Positions 16,916 to 26,521 are shown, counted from the stretch's first letter. The stretch is 64,000 bases of DNA from a bacterium (GCA_016124945.1 WGMT01000014.1:1-64000), one strand, 5' to 3'. Program-made: numbers and translations. The notes: a model not told the origin generated them from the sequence alone.

Positions 16916-18463
16916 ATGAACCCCTCCGACCGCGCCACCGCTGAAGGCATCCTCTTTACCGATCAATATCAATTGACCATGGCGCAGCTCTATTTCCGCA
17001 TGGGGTTGCATGAGCGGGCCGCTCAGTTTGATCACTATTTCCGCGATTATCCTGATTATGGGGCGCATCAGGCCGGGTTTTGTGTCAATGCCGGGTTGGA
17101 TTGGCTCATCGATTGGATGCAGCGCGTACACTTCCGGCCCGAGGACATCGCCTACATGCGCGCACAGACCACACGCAGCGGTGGCCGTCTCTTCGCCGAC
17201 GATTTCCTCGACTGGTTGCAGGCCAATGGCGACTTTTCGGGCATCTCGCTCATGGCCATCCCCGAAGGACGGGTGGTGCACCCCAATATGCCACTCACTG
17301 TGGTGCGCGGCCCCATCGTACAGGCGCAGTTGTTGGAAACCGCGTTGTTGAACTTCCTCAACTACCAGATTTTGATTGCCACCAAAGCCGCCCGCATCCG
17401 TGAAAGTGGACGGGGTCAGTTGCTGTTGGAATTTGGCATGCGCCGCGCCCATGAACGTGGGGCCAATGCCGGGACGCGTGCGGCGCTCATCGGCGGCGCA
17501 GACTTCTCCTCCAACGCCGGGATCTCCCACGTCCTCGGGCTGCCACCCAAGGGGACACACGCCCACTCCATGGTGCAGGCCTTCCTGGCCCTGGGCATGG
17601 ACGAGGTCGACGCCTTCCGCGCCTATGCCGACGTCTACCCCGACGAATGTCTGTTGCTGGTGGACACCATCAACACGCTGGAGAGCGGCGTCCCCAACGC
17701 CATCACCGTCTTCGAAGAGCTACGCCGCAAAGGACACCAACCCGTGGGCGTGCGCCTCGATTCGGGTGATCTTGCCTACCTGAGCATTCGCACCGCCAAA
17801 CTCCTCGACGACGCCGGTTTCCCCGACGCCTCTATCGTGCTCTCCAACAACCTCGACGAACTGGTGATCTGGCAGATCACCACGCAGATTGTCGAAGAAG
17901 CGCACCGCTACGGCGTAGATGCCAACCGTGTGATCAAGCGGCTTGTCTACGGTGTGGGCACGCGGCTGATTACGTCAGAAGGTGATCCGTCGCTAGGTGG
18001 GGTTTACAAGCTGGTGGGGATTCAGGAGAACGGCGCGTGGCAACCGGCCATCAAAATTTCGGAATCGCGCGAAAAGACACCCAACCCCGGCAACAAGCGC
18101 GTCTGGCGTGTCTACGACGAACGCGGCCACGCCACCGCCGACCTTGTCACCCTCGAAGACGAGACGCCGTCCACACAGTCGCCGCTGGTGTTGCGCCACC
18201 CATTTACACGTGTCAAGAAACGCGTCCTTGAGCCGGGGCAGATCTCTCGCGTCGAACCGCTGCTCGTGGACGTCTTCGCCGACGGCAGACTCGTCTATGA
18301 TCGCCCTTCGCTGGAAGAAATGCGCACCCTTCGCCGCCAAGACGTCGAACGGCTCGATCCTGGTGTGCGCCGTCTGCTCAACCCGCACGTCTATCATGTT
18401 TCGGTGTCGCAGAAACTGTGGGATTTAAAGGATCGGCTGATCCGCGAACTGACGGGGGAGTAG
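16916..18463 (+). CDS. pncB: Nicotinate phosphoribosyltransferase
   Basis: 515 residues. The enzyme condenses nicotinate with PRPP to give nicotinate mononucleotide in the cytoplasm, the salvage entry to NAD. Family marks are [10 protein letters not shown] near residue 15, [11 protein letters not shown] near 170, [11 protein letters not shown] at 213-223 and [11 protein letters not shown] near 280, with [10 protein letters not shown] near 345. The ATG at 16916 is chosen because the upstream frame runs through a repeat element. It follows the radical SAM selenoprotein on the same strand, but the two are separated by the repeat, so co-transcription is uncertain. A terminator hairpin lies after the stop. 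Confidence 0.95.
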   Translation: MNPSDRATAEGILFTDQYQLTMAQLYFRMGLHERAAQFDHYFRDYPDYGAHQAGFCVNAGLDWLIDWMQRVHFRPEDIAYMRAQTTRSGGRLFADDFLDWLQANGDFSGISLMAIPEGRVVHPNMPLTVVRGPIVQAQLLETALLNFLNYQILIATKAARIRESGRGQLLLEFGMRRAHERGANAGTRAALIGGADFSSNAGISHVLGLPPKGTHAHSMVQAFLALGMDEVDAFRAYADVYPDECLLLVDTINTLESGVPNAITVFEELRRKGHQPVGVRLDSGDLAYLSIRTAKLLDDAGFPDASIVLSNNLDELVIWQITTQIVEEAHRYGVDANRVIKRLVYGVGTRLITSEGDPSLGGVYKLVGIQENGAWQPAIKISESREKTPNPGNKRVWRVYDERGHATADLVTLEDETPSTQSPLVLRHPFTRVKKRVLEPGQISRVEPLLVDVFADGRLVYDRPSLEEMRTLRRQDVERLDPGVRRLLNPHVYHVSVSQKLWDLKDRLIRELTGE

Positions 18464-18503
18464 GGGGGATTGGGCTTAAGCTCGCATCTTTGCAGTGGAA
18501 TCT

Positions 18504-18535
18504 CCTGTAGGACGGACACCCAATCCGCCCTACAG
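18504..18535. terminator. Hairpin between converging pncB and LysM genes
   Basis: CCTGTAGGACGG and CCGCCCTACAGG form an almost perfect inverted repeat in the 83-bp gap between the convergent genes; likely shared terminator. Confidence 0.6.
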
Positions 18536-18546
18536 GGAGGGTCAAA

Positions 18547-19494
18547 CTACGGGCACTGCGCGCTTCCTGCCGGGTAGAGGGTGACGGGAATGCGGGTGGC
18601 GTCGCCCGCTTCTTCCCCTTCTGCACCCACCAAAATCGCCTGGGGCGCGCTGACTGTGTGAGACAGAGAGGTGTTGAACCATTGATAGAAGTTCAGTGTG
18701 CCCCCCATCGCAAAATCCTCGACAAGAATCGTCCCGTCGCGCTGGCGCAGGCTGACGATCACATTGGCTTCAAAGGTGTCTGAGTAGCCTGAGATCGAAA
18801 CCGGGCTGCAGACATTGGCGCCGACGGTAGGCCAGTCGATGTCAATTGAGCGTTGACCGGGCAGGATCACCAACGGAATCGTCACCTTGTGGATCTCGCT
18901 GCCATCTTTGGCGCTGATTTCAAAAACTTCCAACGTTGCGTTCTGGCGGCGGTCTGTGACAAACCGCAGAGAGCTTTGGAAGAAATCGAAACCGTCCCCC
19001 GCACCACCCATTGTAAAACGCTCCGCAATCGGTTCACCTGCCTCATCGCGCAGACGGAGATTGACCTGGGCTTCAAAGGTCTGCGAAAAGCCAATCACCT
19101 CAATAGGGCTGCGGTAGACAGCCTCGGCCACAGGCGACAAAACTTCGATTTGGTCGCTTGGCGGCGACCACGGCGCTGCCGGTGTTGGCGTTGGTGTCGG
19201 TGTGGGCGTGGTGGGCCGGGTTGGGATGCGCAGGCGCTGACCCACGCGAATGAGATTGGGGTTTGTGATCCCGTTCAATCGGGACAATTCTGCTACCGTA
19301 GTGCCAAAGCGGCGAGCAATCGAGAATAGCGTGTCGCCGCGTTGCACCACATAGGTGGTAGTCTCCTGTGCCTGTTGTGTAAACACCGGTGAAGCGGGCG
19401 GCGCAGCGGTTGCAGTTGCCTGCCCCGCCCCAAATAGAAACATCCCCAGCAGGAGCGCGGCCATGCTGGTCAGCAATCGAGACATACGAATCAT
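18547..19494 (-). CDS. Secreted LysM and Gmad2 domain protein
   Basis: 315 residues. A signal peptide (about 1-30, hydrophobic core [18 protein letters not shown]) precedes one LysM domain at about 47-91 ([20 protein letters not shown], ending VGQRLRIP), which binds peptidoglycan or chitin-like glycans. A Thr-Pro linker (92-107) leads to two immunoglobulin-like Gmad2 domains (about 117-215 and 220-310), each with a [18 protein letters not shown] or [17 protein letters not shown] start. The ATG at 19494 has GGAGG 7 nt upstream. It is probably displayed on the cell surface. This LysM-Gmad2 layout is frequent in Chloroflexota and Firmicutes. Confidence 0.9.
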   Translation of the reverse strand: MIRMSRLLTSMAALLLGMFLFGAGQATATAAPPASPVFTQQAQETTTYVVQRGDTLFSIARRFGTTVAELSRLNGITNPNLIRVGQRLRIPTRPTTPTPTPTPTPAAPWSPPSDQIEVLSPVAEAVYRSPIEVIGFSQTFEAQVNLRLRDEAGEPIAERFTMGGAGDGFDFFQSSLRFVTDRRQNATLEVFEISAKDGSEIHKVTIPLVILPGQRSIDIDWPTVGANVCSPVSISGYSDTFEANVIVSLRQRDGTILVEDFAMGGTLNFYQWFNTSLSHTVSAPQAILVGAEGEEAGDATRIPVTLYPAGSAQCP

Positions 19495-19597
19495 TGGTTG
19501 CCTCCATGTAAGCTTAATTTATGGTTGAGCGTACCGCATAGGGTGAGAATTTCTCCTCTCCAACGAGAAATAGACGCTGAAAGTTCCCTCTTCTTCT

Positions 19598-19626
19598 TTG
19601 ACACAACCCCCGCCCACGGCTAAAAT
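19598..19626 (+). promoter_or_regulatory. Strong sigma70-type promoter for miaB
   Basis: TTGACA (19598-19603), a 17-nt spacer and TAAAAT (19621-19626) form a near-consensus promoter, 134 bp upstream of the miaB ATG. Confidence 0.7.
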
Positions 19627-19760
19627 TCGGGCACAGCTTGAGGCAGGAAGACTAGTCACCATTGAACTGTCGTTTGATTCCGCCTCAATCTATGCCGCTA
19701 CATAACCTATCATTCACCTTGACCCTGCCCGGAATACACCGGACCACAGGAAGGAAGACC

Positions 19761-21386
19761 ATGAGCTTACGCAACCCCGATCTCGAACCCGAGATCACGG
19801 AGATTACCACCACGCGCGAACGGGTGACGGATCTGCCCGCCCCCACCAACAGCAACCGCAAGTATCACATTTGGACCATCGGCTGCCAGATGAACGTGGC
19901 CGACAGCAACCACGTGGCCGCCGAACTGGAAAAGATCGGCTTCAACCCCACCGAAGACATTGACGCCGCTGATGTGGTGGTGCTCAACACCTGTGTAGTG
20001 CGCCAGAGCGCCGAAAACAAGGGCGTGGGCAAAACCGGCAGCCTCAAGCCGTGGAAAGAAGCCCGCCCCGACCGTACCCTCGCCCTCATGGGCTGCATGG
20101 TCGGCGTCAAGCCCAGCCCACAACTGATGGAAGCCTTCCCCCATGTGGACGTTTTCATGGCGCCCAGCGAGGCCGCGCCGTTGATCGGTCACCTGCGCGA
20201 GGCCGAAATCGCGGCGGAAGTTTCGCACATGGAGCGCGAACAACTGGCGCGGCGCTACCAGGTACAAGACGAAACCCAACCCATCGGCACCGTGCAGTCG
20301 ATTAAGCACCTGGCCCTTAGCGGCGAAGCGCCGGTGGCCGCGCATGTGCCCATCGTCTACGGCTGTAGCCATGCCTGCACTTTCTGTATTATCCCCTTTC
20401 GCCGTGGCGTGGAACGCAGCCGCCCAATAGACGAAATCGTCAACGAGATCAAGGGGCTTGTGGCGCAAGGTGTGCGCGAAGTGACTCTCCTGGGCCAGAT
20501 CGTGGATCGCTACGGCTACGACTGGATGGAAAACGGCCGTGGCAACAGCGCCACAGTCGCCGCCTACCAGGGCGCGAAGGACGAGCCGACGGCGTTGAAC
20601 CCAGACAATTCGCAACTCGCAACTCGCAACTCGCACATCGATCTCGCCGACCTGCTGCGCGCTGTCCACGATATCGAAGGCCTCTGGCGTATTCGTTTCC
20701 TCACCAGCCACCCCAACTACATGACGGACCGCATTTTGGAGACGGTGCGTGATCTGCCCAAGGTCTGCCCCCATATCGAAGTGCCGGTGCAGGCAGGGAA
20801 CGACGAGGTGCTGGAACGCATGAAGCGTGGCTACACCAACGCAGACTACCGCGCCCTGGTGCAGCGCATCCGCCAGATCATCCCCGACGTGGCCATCAAC
20901 ACCGACATCATCGTCGGTTTCTGTGGCGAAACCGCGCAACAGTTCGAGGATACCTACCAGATCCTGGCCGAACTCAAAGTGGACAAGGTGCATCTGGCTC
21001 GGTACAGCCCCCGCGCCGGGACGGTGAGCGAGCGCCGCATGCTCGACGATGTGCCTGAAGACGAAAAGGTGCGCCGTCATCAGGCGTTGGAACAGTTGCA
21101 AGAAGAAGTTTGTGCCGAGATCAACGCCAGGCTCCTGGGCGAAACCGTCGAAGTCCTTGTGGAAAGCCGGCACAAAGGCAAGTGGCGCGGCCGCACACCG
21201 CAGAACAAACTTGTCTTCGTAGAGAGTGATCTGGATCTACGGGGTCGCCTCGTCGAAGCCCAAATCACGTGGACAGGCCCCTGGAGTATGCAAGCACGCT
21301 TCGTGCGCGACATCTCCCCAACCGGAGAGCGTATCGAAGTGCCTAAGGTAACCTATTCAGATGTAATCCCGTTGGTTGGGGGCTAG
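19761..21386 (+). CDS. miaB: tRNA-2-methylthio-N6-dimethylallyladenosine synthase (MiaB family)
   Basis: 541 residues from the ATG at 19761, which follows AGGAAGGA. The methylthiotransferase domain holds the auxiliary-cluster cysteines C42 (TIGCQMN), C78 (NTCVVRQSA) and C112 (MGCMVG); the radical SAM domain holds C202-xxx-C206-xx-C209 (GCSHACTFCIIPFRRG); a TRAM domain is at the C-terminus. The enzyme adds a methylthio group to i6A37 of tRNA. It is longer than usual because of an insert at about residues 255-293, between LLGQIVDRYGYDW and DLADLLRAV, part of which (NSQLATRNS) is translated from a TCGCAAC heptamer array. The motif usually LGQNV reads LGQIV. Other methylthiotransferase subfamilies are possible but the RRG block favours MiaB. 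Confidence 0.9.
   Translation: MSLRNPDLEPEITEITTTRERVTDLPAPTNSNRKYHIWTIGCQMNVADSNHVAAELEKIGFNPTEDIDAADVVVLNTCVVRQSAENKGVGKTGSLKPWKEARPDRTLALMGCMVGVKPSPQLMEAFPHVDVFMAPSEAAPLIGHLREAEIAAEVSHMEREQLARRYQVQDETQPIGTVQSIKHLALSGEAPVAAHVPIVYGCSHACTFCIIPFRRGVERSRPIDEIVNEIKGLVAQGVREVTLLGQIVDRYGYDWMENGRGNSATVAAYQGAKDEPTALNPDNSQLATRNSHIDLADLLRAVHDIEGLWRIRFLTSHPNYMTDRILETVRDLPKVCPHIEVPVQAGNDEVLERMKRGYTNADYRALVQRIRQIIPDVAINTDIIVGFCGETAQQFEDTYQILAELKVDKVHLARYSPRAGTVSERRMLDDVPEDEKVRRHQALEQLQEEVCAEINARLLGETVEVLVESRHKGKWRGRTPQNKLVFVESDLDLRGRLVEAQITWTGPWSMQARFVRDISPTGERIEVPKVTYSDVIPLVGG
20610..20634 (+). repeat. TCGCAAC heptamer array inside miaB
   Basis: Three TCGCAAC units and a partial fourth lie inside the miaB reading frame, at a position where homologues usually have a short loop. 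Seven-base units shift frame every repeat, so translation gives NSQLATRNSH. It is the only such array here that is fully internal to a gene. Confidence 0.8.
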
Positions 21387-21516
21387 GGATCTGCGACTAG
21401 GAACTGGGGACTGGGTGTCATCGAGTCTAGGTTGATGATGGGCACGTCACTCCATGATCACTCCCTAATCGCCAGTCCCCAGTCCCCAGTCCCCAATCCC
21501 CAGCCCCCAATCCCCA
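21387..21516. repeat. Heptamer island, CCCCAGT/CCCCAAT array
   Basis: Right side: six or more CCCCAGT, CCCCAAT units (about 21474-21516); left side: GGAACTGGGGACTGGG (about 21399-21414). Such CCCCAGT heptamers are the vocabulary of the short tandemly repeated repetitive (STRR) sequences known from filamentous cyanobacteria. It lies between miaB and the antiporter gene. Confidence 0.8.
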
Positions 21517-21531
21517 TCGAAAGAATGACCC

Positions 21532-22539
21532 ATGAACCCGTTGTTGCTCAATATTCTTCTCTTCCTGGCAGGCTTTGTCTTTTTGACAGGCGGCGCTGAA
21601 TTTCTGGTGCGTGGCGCCAGCCGCCTCGCCATTCGGTTTAAAGTGCCGTTGGTTGTGATTGGTTTGACCATCGTCGCTTTTGGGACGAGCCTGCCCGAGT
21701 TGATGGTGACGTTACTGGCCAACATGCAAGGTGGCGAGACGGCCAATATCGCCATTGGCAATGTTGTGGGTAGCAACATTGCCAACCTGGCGTTGATTCT
21801 GGGTGTGGTGGCGGTGCTGCGTCCTATGAGTGTGGAACGGCAATTGCTCTATCGAGAATATCCACTGATGTTGGTTGTGCTTGCCGTCTTCTTTGGCATG
21901 GCGTGGGACGGCAACATCAACCGCATTGAGGGGATTATCCTCTTTGTGGGGCTCATTGGTTTCACAATTTACAGCTACACGTCGAGCCGTAGCCTGCCCG
22001 AGTCGGAGCAGATGGAGGCGATTGAGTTTGTCGAAGATGTCATCGACGGTCAGGAAAAGACGTCGACGCTGATCCTTGTGCGTGATATTGGCTTCATCGT
22101 CCTTGGCATCGTTGGTCTGTTGATCGGTGCAAATTGGCTGGTGGAGTCTGCTACGTTTCTGGCCCGTTACTTTGGTATTAGTGAACTGGTGATCGGCCTG
22201 ACGCTGGTTGCTCTGGGCACAAGCCTGCCTGAATTGGCAACATCGGTTGTGGCCATTGTGCGCAAAGAAGGGGACATTGCCCTGGGCAACCTGATTGGCA
22301 GCAACATCTTCAACGTCCTCGCCATCATCGGCATTACCTCAATAGTGCGTGATCTGCCCGCGCCGCTGTCCATGCGCGTGGTTGACTTCCCACTTATGAT
22401 GGTCGTCGCCATCCTGCCCATGATCCTCGTCTGGCCGCGCCCGCATGTAATGAACCGCTGGAACGGCGCCGTAATGTTGGCGATCTATGTGGCCTACAAT
22501 ATCTGGCTCTTTACGAACGGGAATGTGCCGAGTTTGTAA
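21532..22539 (+). CDS. Calcium/sodium antiporter, CaCA family (YrbG-like)
   Basis: 335 residues, about ten membrane segments. The two inverted alpha repeats that form the ion path are clear: VIGLTIVAFGTSLPELMVTL with GNVVGSNIANLALILG near residues 40-85, and VIGLTLVALGTSLPELATSV with GNLIGSNIFNVLAIIG near 220-265. It should exchange cytoplasmic Ca2+ for external Na+ (or K+) across the inner membrane. The ATG at 21532 follows GAAAGAA. A rhodopsin remnant lies directly downstream on the same strand. Confidence 0.94.
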   Translation: MNPLLLNILLFLAGFVFLTGGAEFLVRGASRLAIRFKVPLVVIGLTIVAFGTSLPELMVTLLANMQGGETANIAIGNVVGSNIANLALILGVVAVLRPMSVERQLLYREYPLMLVVLAVFFGMAWDGNINRIEGIILFVGLIGFTIYSYTSSRSLPESEQMEAIEFVEDVIDGQEKTSTLILVRDIGFIVLGIVGLLIGANWLVESATFLARYFGISELVIGLTLVALGTSLPELATSVVAIVRKEGDIALGNLIGSNIFNVLAIIGITSIVRDLPAPLSMRVVDFPLMMVVAILPMILVWPRPHVMNRWNGAVMLAIYVAYNIWLFTNGNVPSL

Positions 22540-22608
22540 TCAGGGATGATTCTGTTGGCGAAAGGTTAGAGCGAAGAAGTCTCGAAGCCGAAGTACAACT
22601 AGCGACGA

Positions 22609-22926
22609 GTGTGGGTGCTTTGGTCTGAACTAGGCCGAGCCACTGAACATCAGTCTGAGCGAGTGCGCGTCTTGTTCCGCAACACACGCTTGCTGCTGTT
22701 GGCTACTTGGGGCTTCTATCCCATCGTTTACATGCTGCCTATGTTCGGTATCACAAGTGCATCGGCCGCAGTTTCGATTCAGGTGGGCTATAGCATCGCC
22801 GATGTTTTGGCGAAATGTGGTTACGGCCTGATGATCTATGCCATCGCTCGTGCAAAGAGCGAAGAAGATCGCGAAGCAGCCGGGGAAAGCATTCAACAGC
22901 GTGCTGCCATGGCCGCTGCCGACTAG
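22609..22926 (+). pseudogene. C-terminal remnant of a type-1 microbial rhodopsin (helices F and G)
   Basis: 105 residues if started at the GTG at 22609. The sequence LLLLATWGFYPIVYMLPMFG matches helix F (the W-x-x-YP motif of bacteriorhodopsin-like proteins) and GYSIADVLAKCGYGLMIYAI matches helix G, with D65 and the retinal Schiff-base lysine K69 in the D-x-x-x-K spacing. The stretch before it (LGRATEHQSERVRVLFRNTR) fits the E-F loop. Intact family members have five further helices upstream, but the antiporter gene ends 69 bp before, and no helix A-E sequence is present in any frame. It is a 5' truncated gene. The well-kept retinal-binding end means truncation is recent or the fragment is retained. 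Confidence 0.85.
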
Positions 22927-22950
22927 GGAACGTTCCTGTTTCACAGGATG

Positions 22951-23001
22951 CCCTGGATCTGCTTGAAGTAGCGGCTAGAGATTCAGTAGGCAGATCCAGG
23001 G
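22951..23001. terminator. Hairpin after the rhodopsin remnant
   Basis: CCCTGGATCTGC (22951-22962) and GCAGATCCAGGG (22990-23001) are perfect inverted repeats around 27 nt. This could have been the terminator of the intact rhodopsin transcript. Confidence 0.5.
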
Positions 23002-23049
23002 TATCTATGTGACTGCTGCAAAACTTGGTTCGGTTCAGTGCAAATTAGC

Positions 23050-23080
23050 AAGCCCCAGGGACGCCCTGGGGCTTGTTTTT
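23050..23080 (+). terminator. Rho-independent terminator
   Basis: AAGCCCCAGGG-ACG-CCCTGGGGCTT followed by GTTTTTG: an 11-bp perfect stem, 3-nt loop and T-run. The remainder of the 23081-23371 gap contains short GC-rich inverted repeats (AACCGGCTTCAGCCGGTT near 23174) but no gene. Confidence 0.85.
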
Positions 23081-23371
23081 GTAGGTAACGAGTGCCTGGG
23101 TCGAGAAAGTCCCCGGCAGCCCGCCGAATGAATTCGGCGTTTGAAACGGGAAACACGATGAATCGTGTTCCCAGAACCGGCTTCAGCCGGTTTCCCATTT
23201 CAGCCGGCGGTTTCAACCGCAGGGTTACCGGATTATTTTGTCAATCTTCAAAATCCGGTTCTGCGAACACGATTGCCTGTTCGACAGTCCTCGCCGTTTC
23301 GTTGACGGGCTTGTTGCGTTGGTGATAAGATACGCGCACTGTACCGGCAACCTTTGTAAAGGAAGGCGACT

Positions 23372-23638
23372 GTGCCCGATTTTGACTATGAAGCTTGGTG
23401 GTCGCTCCAGCTGCGTGTGGCGAAGGGCGAAACCCTGTTGGCGCAGGAAGCGCAAGCCTATCAGGCGGGTTTGGGTGATTTGGACAGCCAGACCGAACCC
23501 GTTGAGGGCGACACGGTTCTTTATCTGCGTACGTTGCGGGCTGCCATCAGCCGGGCAGCGGACCAACACGCGACGCTGACGGCGCGCAGTGCTGAGTTGG
23601 ACACGAAGATCGCGGCGCTGGAAGATCTGCTCAATTAG
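23372..23638 (+). CDS. Small hypothetical protein, coiled-coil end
   Basis: 88 residues from a GTG with GGAAGG 7-8 nt upstream. The N-terminal half is acidic and aromatic (PDFDYEAWWSLQLRV) and the C-terminal third (RSAELDTKIAALEDLLN) has the heptad pattern of a short coiled coil. I do not recognise the family. It lies between a terminator and the broken restriction-modification locus and is transcribed towards it, so it is not part of that operon. Confidence 0.6.
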   Translation: MPDFDYEAWWSLQLRVAKGETLLAQEAQAYQAGLGDLDSQTEPVEGDTVLYLRTLRAAISRAADQHATLTARSAELDTKIAALEDLLN

Positions 23639-23823
23639 GGGCAAATGCGGCCGATCAGGATGTTACGCAGGTAGGCTTCGACGGTGGTTGATTCATTGAA
23701 CATGGTGTGTCCTCACAGGAAAGAATCTCGAACTTTCTGTACCAAGCGAAAGATTGTCTTTGACATCGCATAACAGCTACGCGTATAGAGTTGAAAGTGC
23801 AAAGATGTCCTGATCTTCCTAAT

Positions 23824-24483
23824 CTAGTGCGTTACTAAGGATCAACTTGCCGAATTGAGCTGTTGCCGAAAGACGAGACACGAGGGACTGATGAGCGAGG
23901 CTGAGTGAACGAAATACCTCTGCTATCTCTTGTTGTTCATCTATAGGGGGACAGACAACAGGTATAGCCATACAGTCTGTCTTGGTGATTTTTTTGGTAC
24001 ATGCCTGTCACGTACGCTGCTCATCCAGCGGCGGCAGGGCGAATTCATAGTCGGCAGCGTCAGACCAGTTGACAAACAAATTTGTCGAACCTCGAAAATT
24101 TCGTCGAAGATGTTCCTGAAAGTCATCAGAACTGGTGATGGCCTCGACGATGCTCGGCAGAATGGTAGCCGTGTCCTTCGGGCGGAGAATAAAGTTGGTG
24201 TGAGCAGAGAGACAGTCGAACTCGGCAACGGCAACCCGAAGTTTAGGCCCCGTGTTGTACAGATAACATCCCCAGCACTGACCTTGGTACGTATCCTCAA
24301 GCCGAACTCCCCGTCGCCAACGGGGTTCCACTCGGTAATTCGTCCGTCTTGGGGTATGTGTTTGCCGATGATATACCGGGTAAATCCGTCCGCTTCGTAG
24401 TCCTTCGTTGCCTTCGTAGAATTGATGATGACATCAGCAAACTTGACCCATTTCCACCCCGGTTTTAACGACTGCTCACTCAT
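23824..24483 (-). pseudogene. hsdS: Type I restriction-modification specificity subunit (hsdS), broken
   Basis: The start MSEQSLKPGWKWVKFADV at 24483 overlaps the hsdM stop by 8 bp, the usual order. Translation is good to about 24260 (VSAGDVICTT), then the homologous frame changes to one reading KLRVAVAEFDCLSAHTNFIL and ending ALPPLDEQRT at 24008, and a third frame gives CPPIDEQQEIAEVFRSLSLA down to the TAG at 23824. At least two frameshifts and a large internal loss relative to a two-TRD HsdS of about 400-600 residues. LPPLDEQR and PPIDEQQEIAE mark two conserved-region copies. It cannot make a working DNA-recognition subunit. Confidence 0.85.
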
Positions 24484-25986
24484 TGCTTGCCTCCTCTTCC
24501 ACCAATCCATCCAGCATTTCCACCAAATCATCCATCTCTTGCCAAAAGGCCCGCCCGCTTTGCTCCCACTCTGCCCACAACGTTGGCAGGGATACACGGT
24601 CGGCAGTGGGCTGGCCGTTGCCGTTAAGAGTGTGTTTTACAAAGAGCCGAATAGAAAGGCTATAATCCTGAGCGGCGATCTCCTCCAGGCTGGCGCTGTG
24701 GGCAAAGCCTATGTCATCGGCAAAGGTATGATAGGCATTCAGAATGCGCGCCTGATGCGCTGGTTTCAAAAAACTCTGTGCCCGCTCACGCGCCACCTCA
24801 TTCACAGCGTCGATGAAAAGCACACGCCCCTGACGCGCCTCTACTTTGCGGCTCCGGCAGATGACGACGCAGGCTTCCATGGGTGAGTTGTAGAAAAGGT
24901 TGGAGCCTAACCCCAGCACACACTCCACCAGATCGGATTCGACGAGGCTGCGGCGCATGTCGGCTTCTTCTTTGCGGAAGAGGACGCCGTGGGGGAAGAG
25001 GATGGCACAGCGGCCGGTTTGCGGGTGCATGCTGCGCAGGATGTGTTGAAAGAAGGCGTAGTCGGCGCGTCCTTGGGGCGGGGTGCCGAGAAAGTTGCGG
25101 CCCCAGGCGTCGCTCTGCCAGGCATCGCGGTTCCACTGTTTGATGGAATAGGGCGGGTTGGCCAGCACAATGTCGAAGGTGCGCAGGCTGTCGCGGTCGG
25201 TGAAGGCGGGGCGATCCAGGGTGTCACCGCGGGCGATGGCGAAGTCTTCGAGGCCGTGGAGAACAAGGTTCATACGGGCGATGGCGGCGGTCATGTGGTT
25301 GCGTTCCTGGCCGTAGAGGCGCAGGGTGCGGTATTCGCAACCGTTGCGTTTGACCTGGTCGATGGTGGAGATGAGCATGCCACCGGTGCCACAGGTGGGA
25401 TCGTAGACGCTGTCACCGGCCTGGGGGTCGAGCATTTGCACCATGAGGTGGACGACGGTGCGGTTGGTGTAGAACTCCTGGGCGGTGTGTCCGCTGTCGT
25501 CGGCGAACTTCTTGATCAGGAACTCGTAGCCCACGCCCAATTCGTCTTCGGGGACGTGGGCCAGGGAAAGAGTGTGTTTGGAGAAGTGTTCGAGCAGATT
25601 GCGCAGGGTGGCGTCGGGCAGGCGCGATTTGTTGGTCCACGGCGCGCCGCCGAAGATGCCGTCGAGGCGGTCGGGGTTGGCGGTTTCGAGGGCGCGCATG
25701 GCGTCGCGAATGGTCTGGCCGACGTCCTTGACGGTGGTGCGCACGTCGTTCCAGTGTGCGCCGTCGGGGATGACGAAGCGGTCATCGGCGGTGGCGCGGG
25801 CGTAGTCGGTGTCGTCCAGTGTCGGCCAGGGCGGTGGCGTACTCTTCGTCCCAGACGTCGGAGAGGCGCTTGTAGAAGAGGAGCGGGAAGATGTACTGTT
25901 TGTTAGTCGCCGGCCTCAACGAGTCCGCGCAGGATGGTGGCGGCGCCCCAAAGGTAGGATTCGAGTTCTTCGATGGTTATGCGCAT
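24476..25986 (-). pseudogene. hsdM: Type I DNA methyltransferase (hsdM), two frameshifts
   Basis: The intact protein would begin MRITIEELESYLWGAATILR at 25986. After LVEAGD one extra base creates TAA (25903-25905); the next frame reads NKQYIFPLLFYKRLSDVWDE; near 25818 the frame shifts again to LDDTDYARATADDRFVIPDG. From about 25744 downstream 422 residues are open, with SAM motif DPTCGTGG and catalytic NPPY intact. The enzyme would methylate adenine with HsdS. A truncated N-6 methylase might still be made from an internal start, but without its N-terminal domain and with HsdS broken activity is unlikely. No HsdR gene is present in the window. Confidence 0.9.
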
Positions 25987-26032
25987 GGTTCCCTTGTGTC
26001 CCGTATCAGACGCCGAATTCATTCGGTGGCTG

Positions 26033-26521
26033 TCATAGTGAATTGTCCCCCAACCATCCCCCATCCACCATCACCCGGCGCAATTCCTCTTCGGCGTCAC
26101 GGCAGCGGGCCAGGGCGGTTTTGAAGTTGGCGATGGCCTCGTCGAGCGGGGGGATGTCAGCCCCGATGGGCGGCAGCACGTAGCGTGAAATGTTGAGTGT
26201 CCAATCTTCGGCGGCGATCTCTTCGACGGTGACGACGGCGGCGCGGTCTTCGACGGCAGCGCTGTCTGCGACGGCGGCGAATTCCTGTACCCAGCGCAGG
26301 ATGGTGTCGGCGTGTTCAGGATCAAGGAAATTCTGGGCGCGTCCTTTGCGGAAAAGGGAGGCGGCGTCGACGATGCATTTGAAGAAGAGCATGGGCAGGA
26401 TGTAGCTCTTCCAGTCGCTGCGATCGGCGGGGCTGCCGCGCAGGATGTTGGCGGCTTCCCAGAGATGGGATTCGAGTTCACGGAGGGTGAGGGCCGGGTA
26501 GAGCGGGAGCTGAGGCTGCAT
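26033..26521 (-). pseudogene. Second hsdM remnant with in-frame loss of the catalytic domain
   Basis: 162 residues from the ATG at 26521. The first half is the HsdM N-terminal domain (LTLRELESHLWEAANILRGS, LPMLFFKCIVD); at about residue 58 it jumps to the C-terminal tail of HsdM (RAQNFLDPEHADTILRWVQ, DWTLNISRYVLPP, EEELRRVM). The whole SAM-binding and NPPY region, normally about 300 residues, is missing, and the junction is in frame. So the locus holds two hsdM relics in tandem, one deleted and one frameshifted. Confidence 0.85.

Noticed and set aside
19767..21173. A 468-codon open frame antisense to miaB
   Set aside because: Shadow of a GC-rich gene, no start signal, no recognisable motif.
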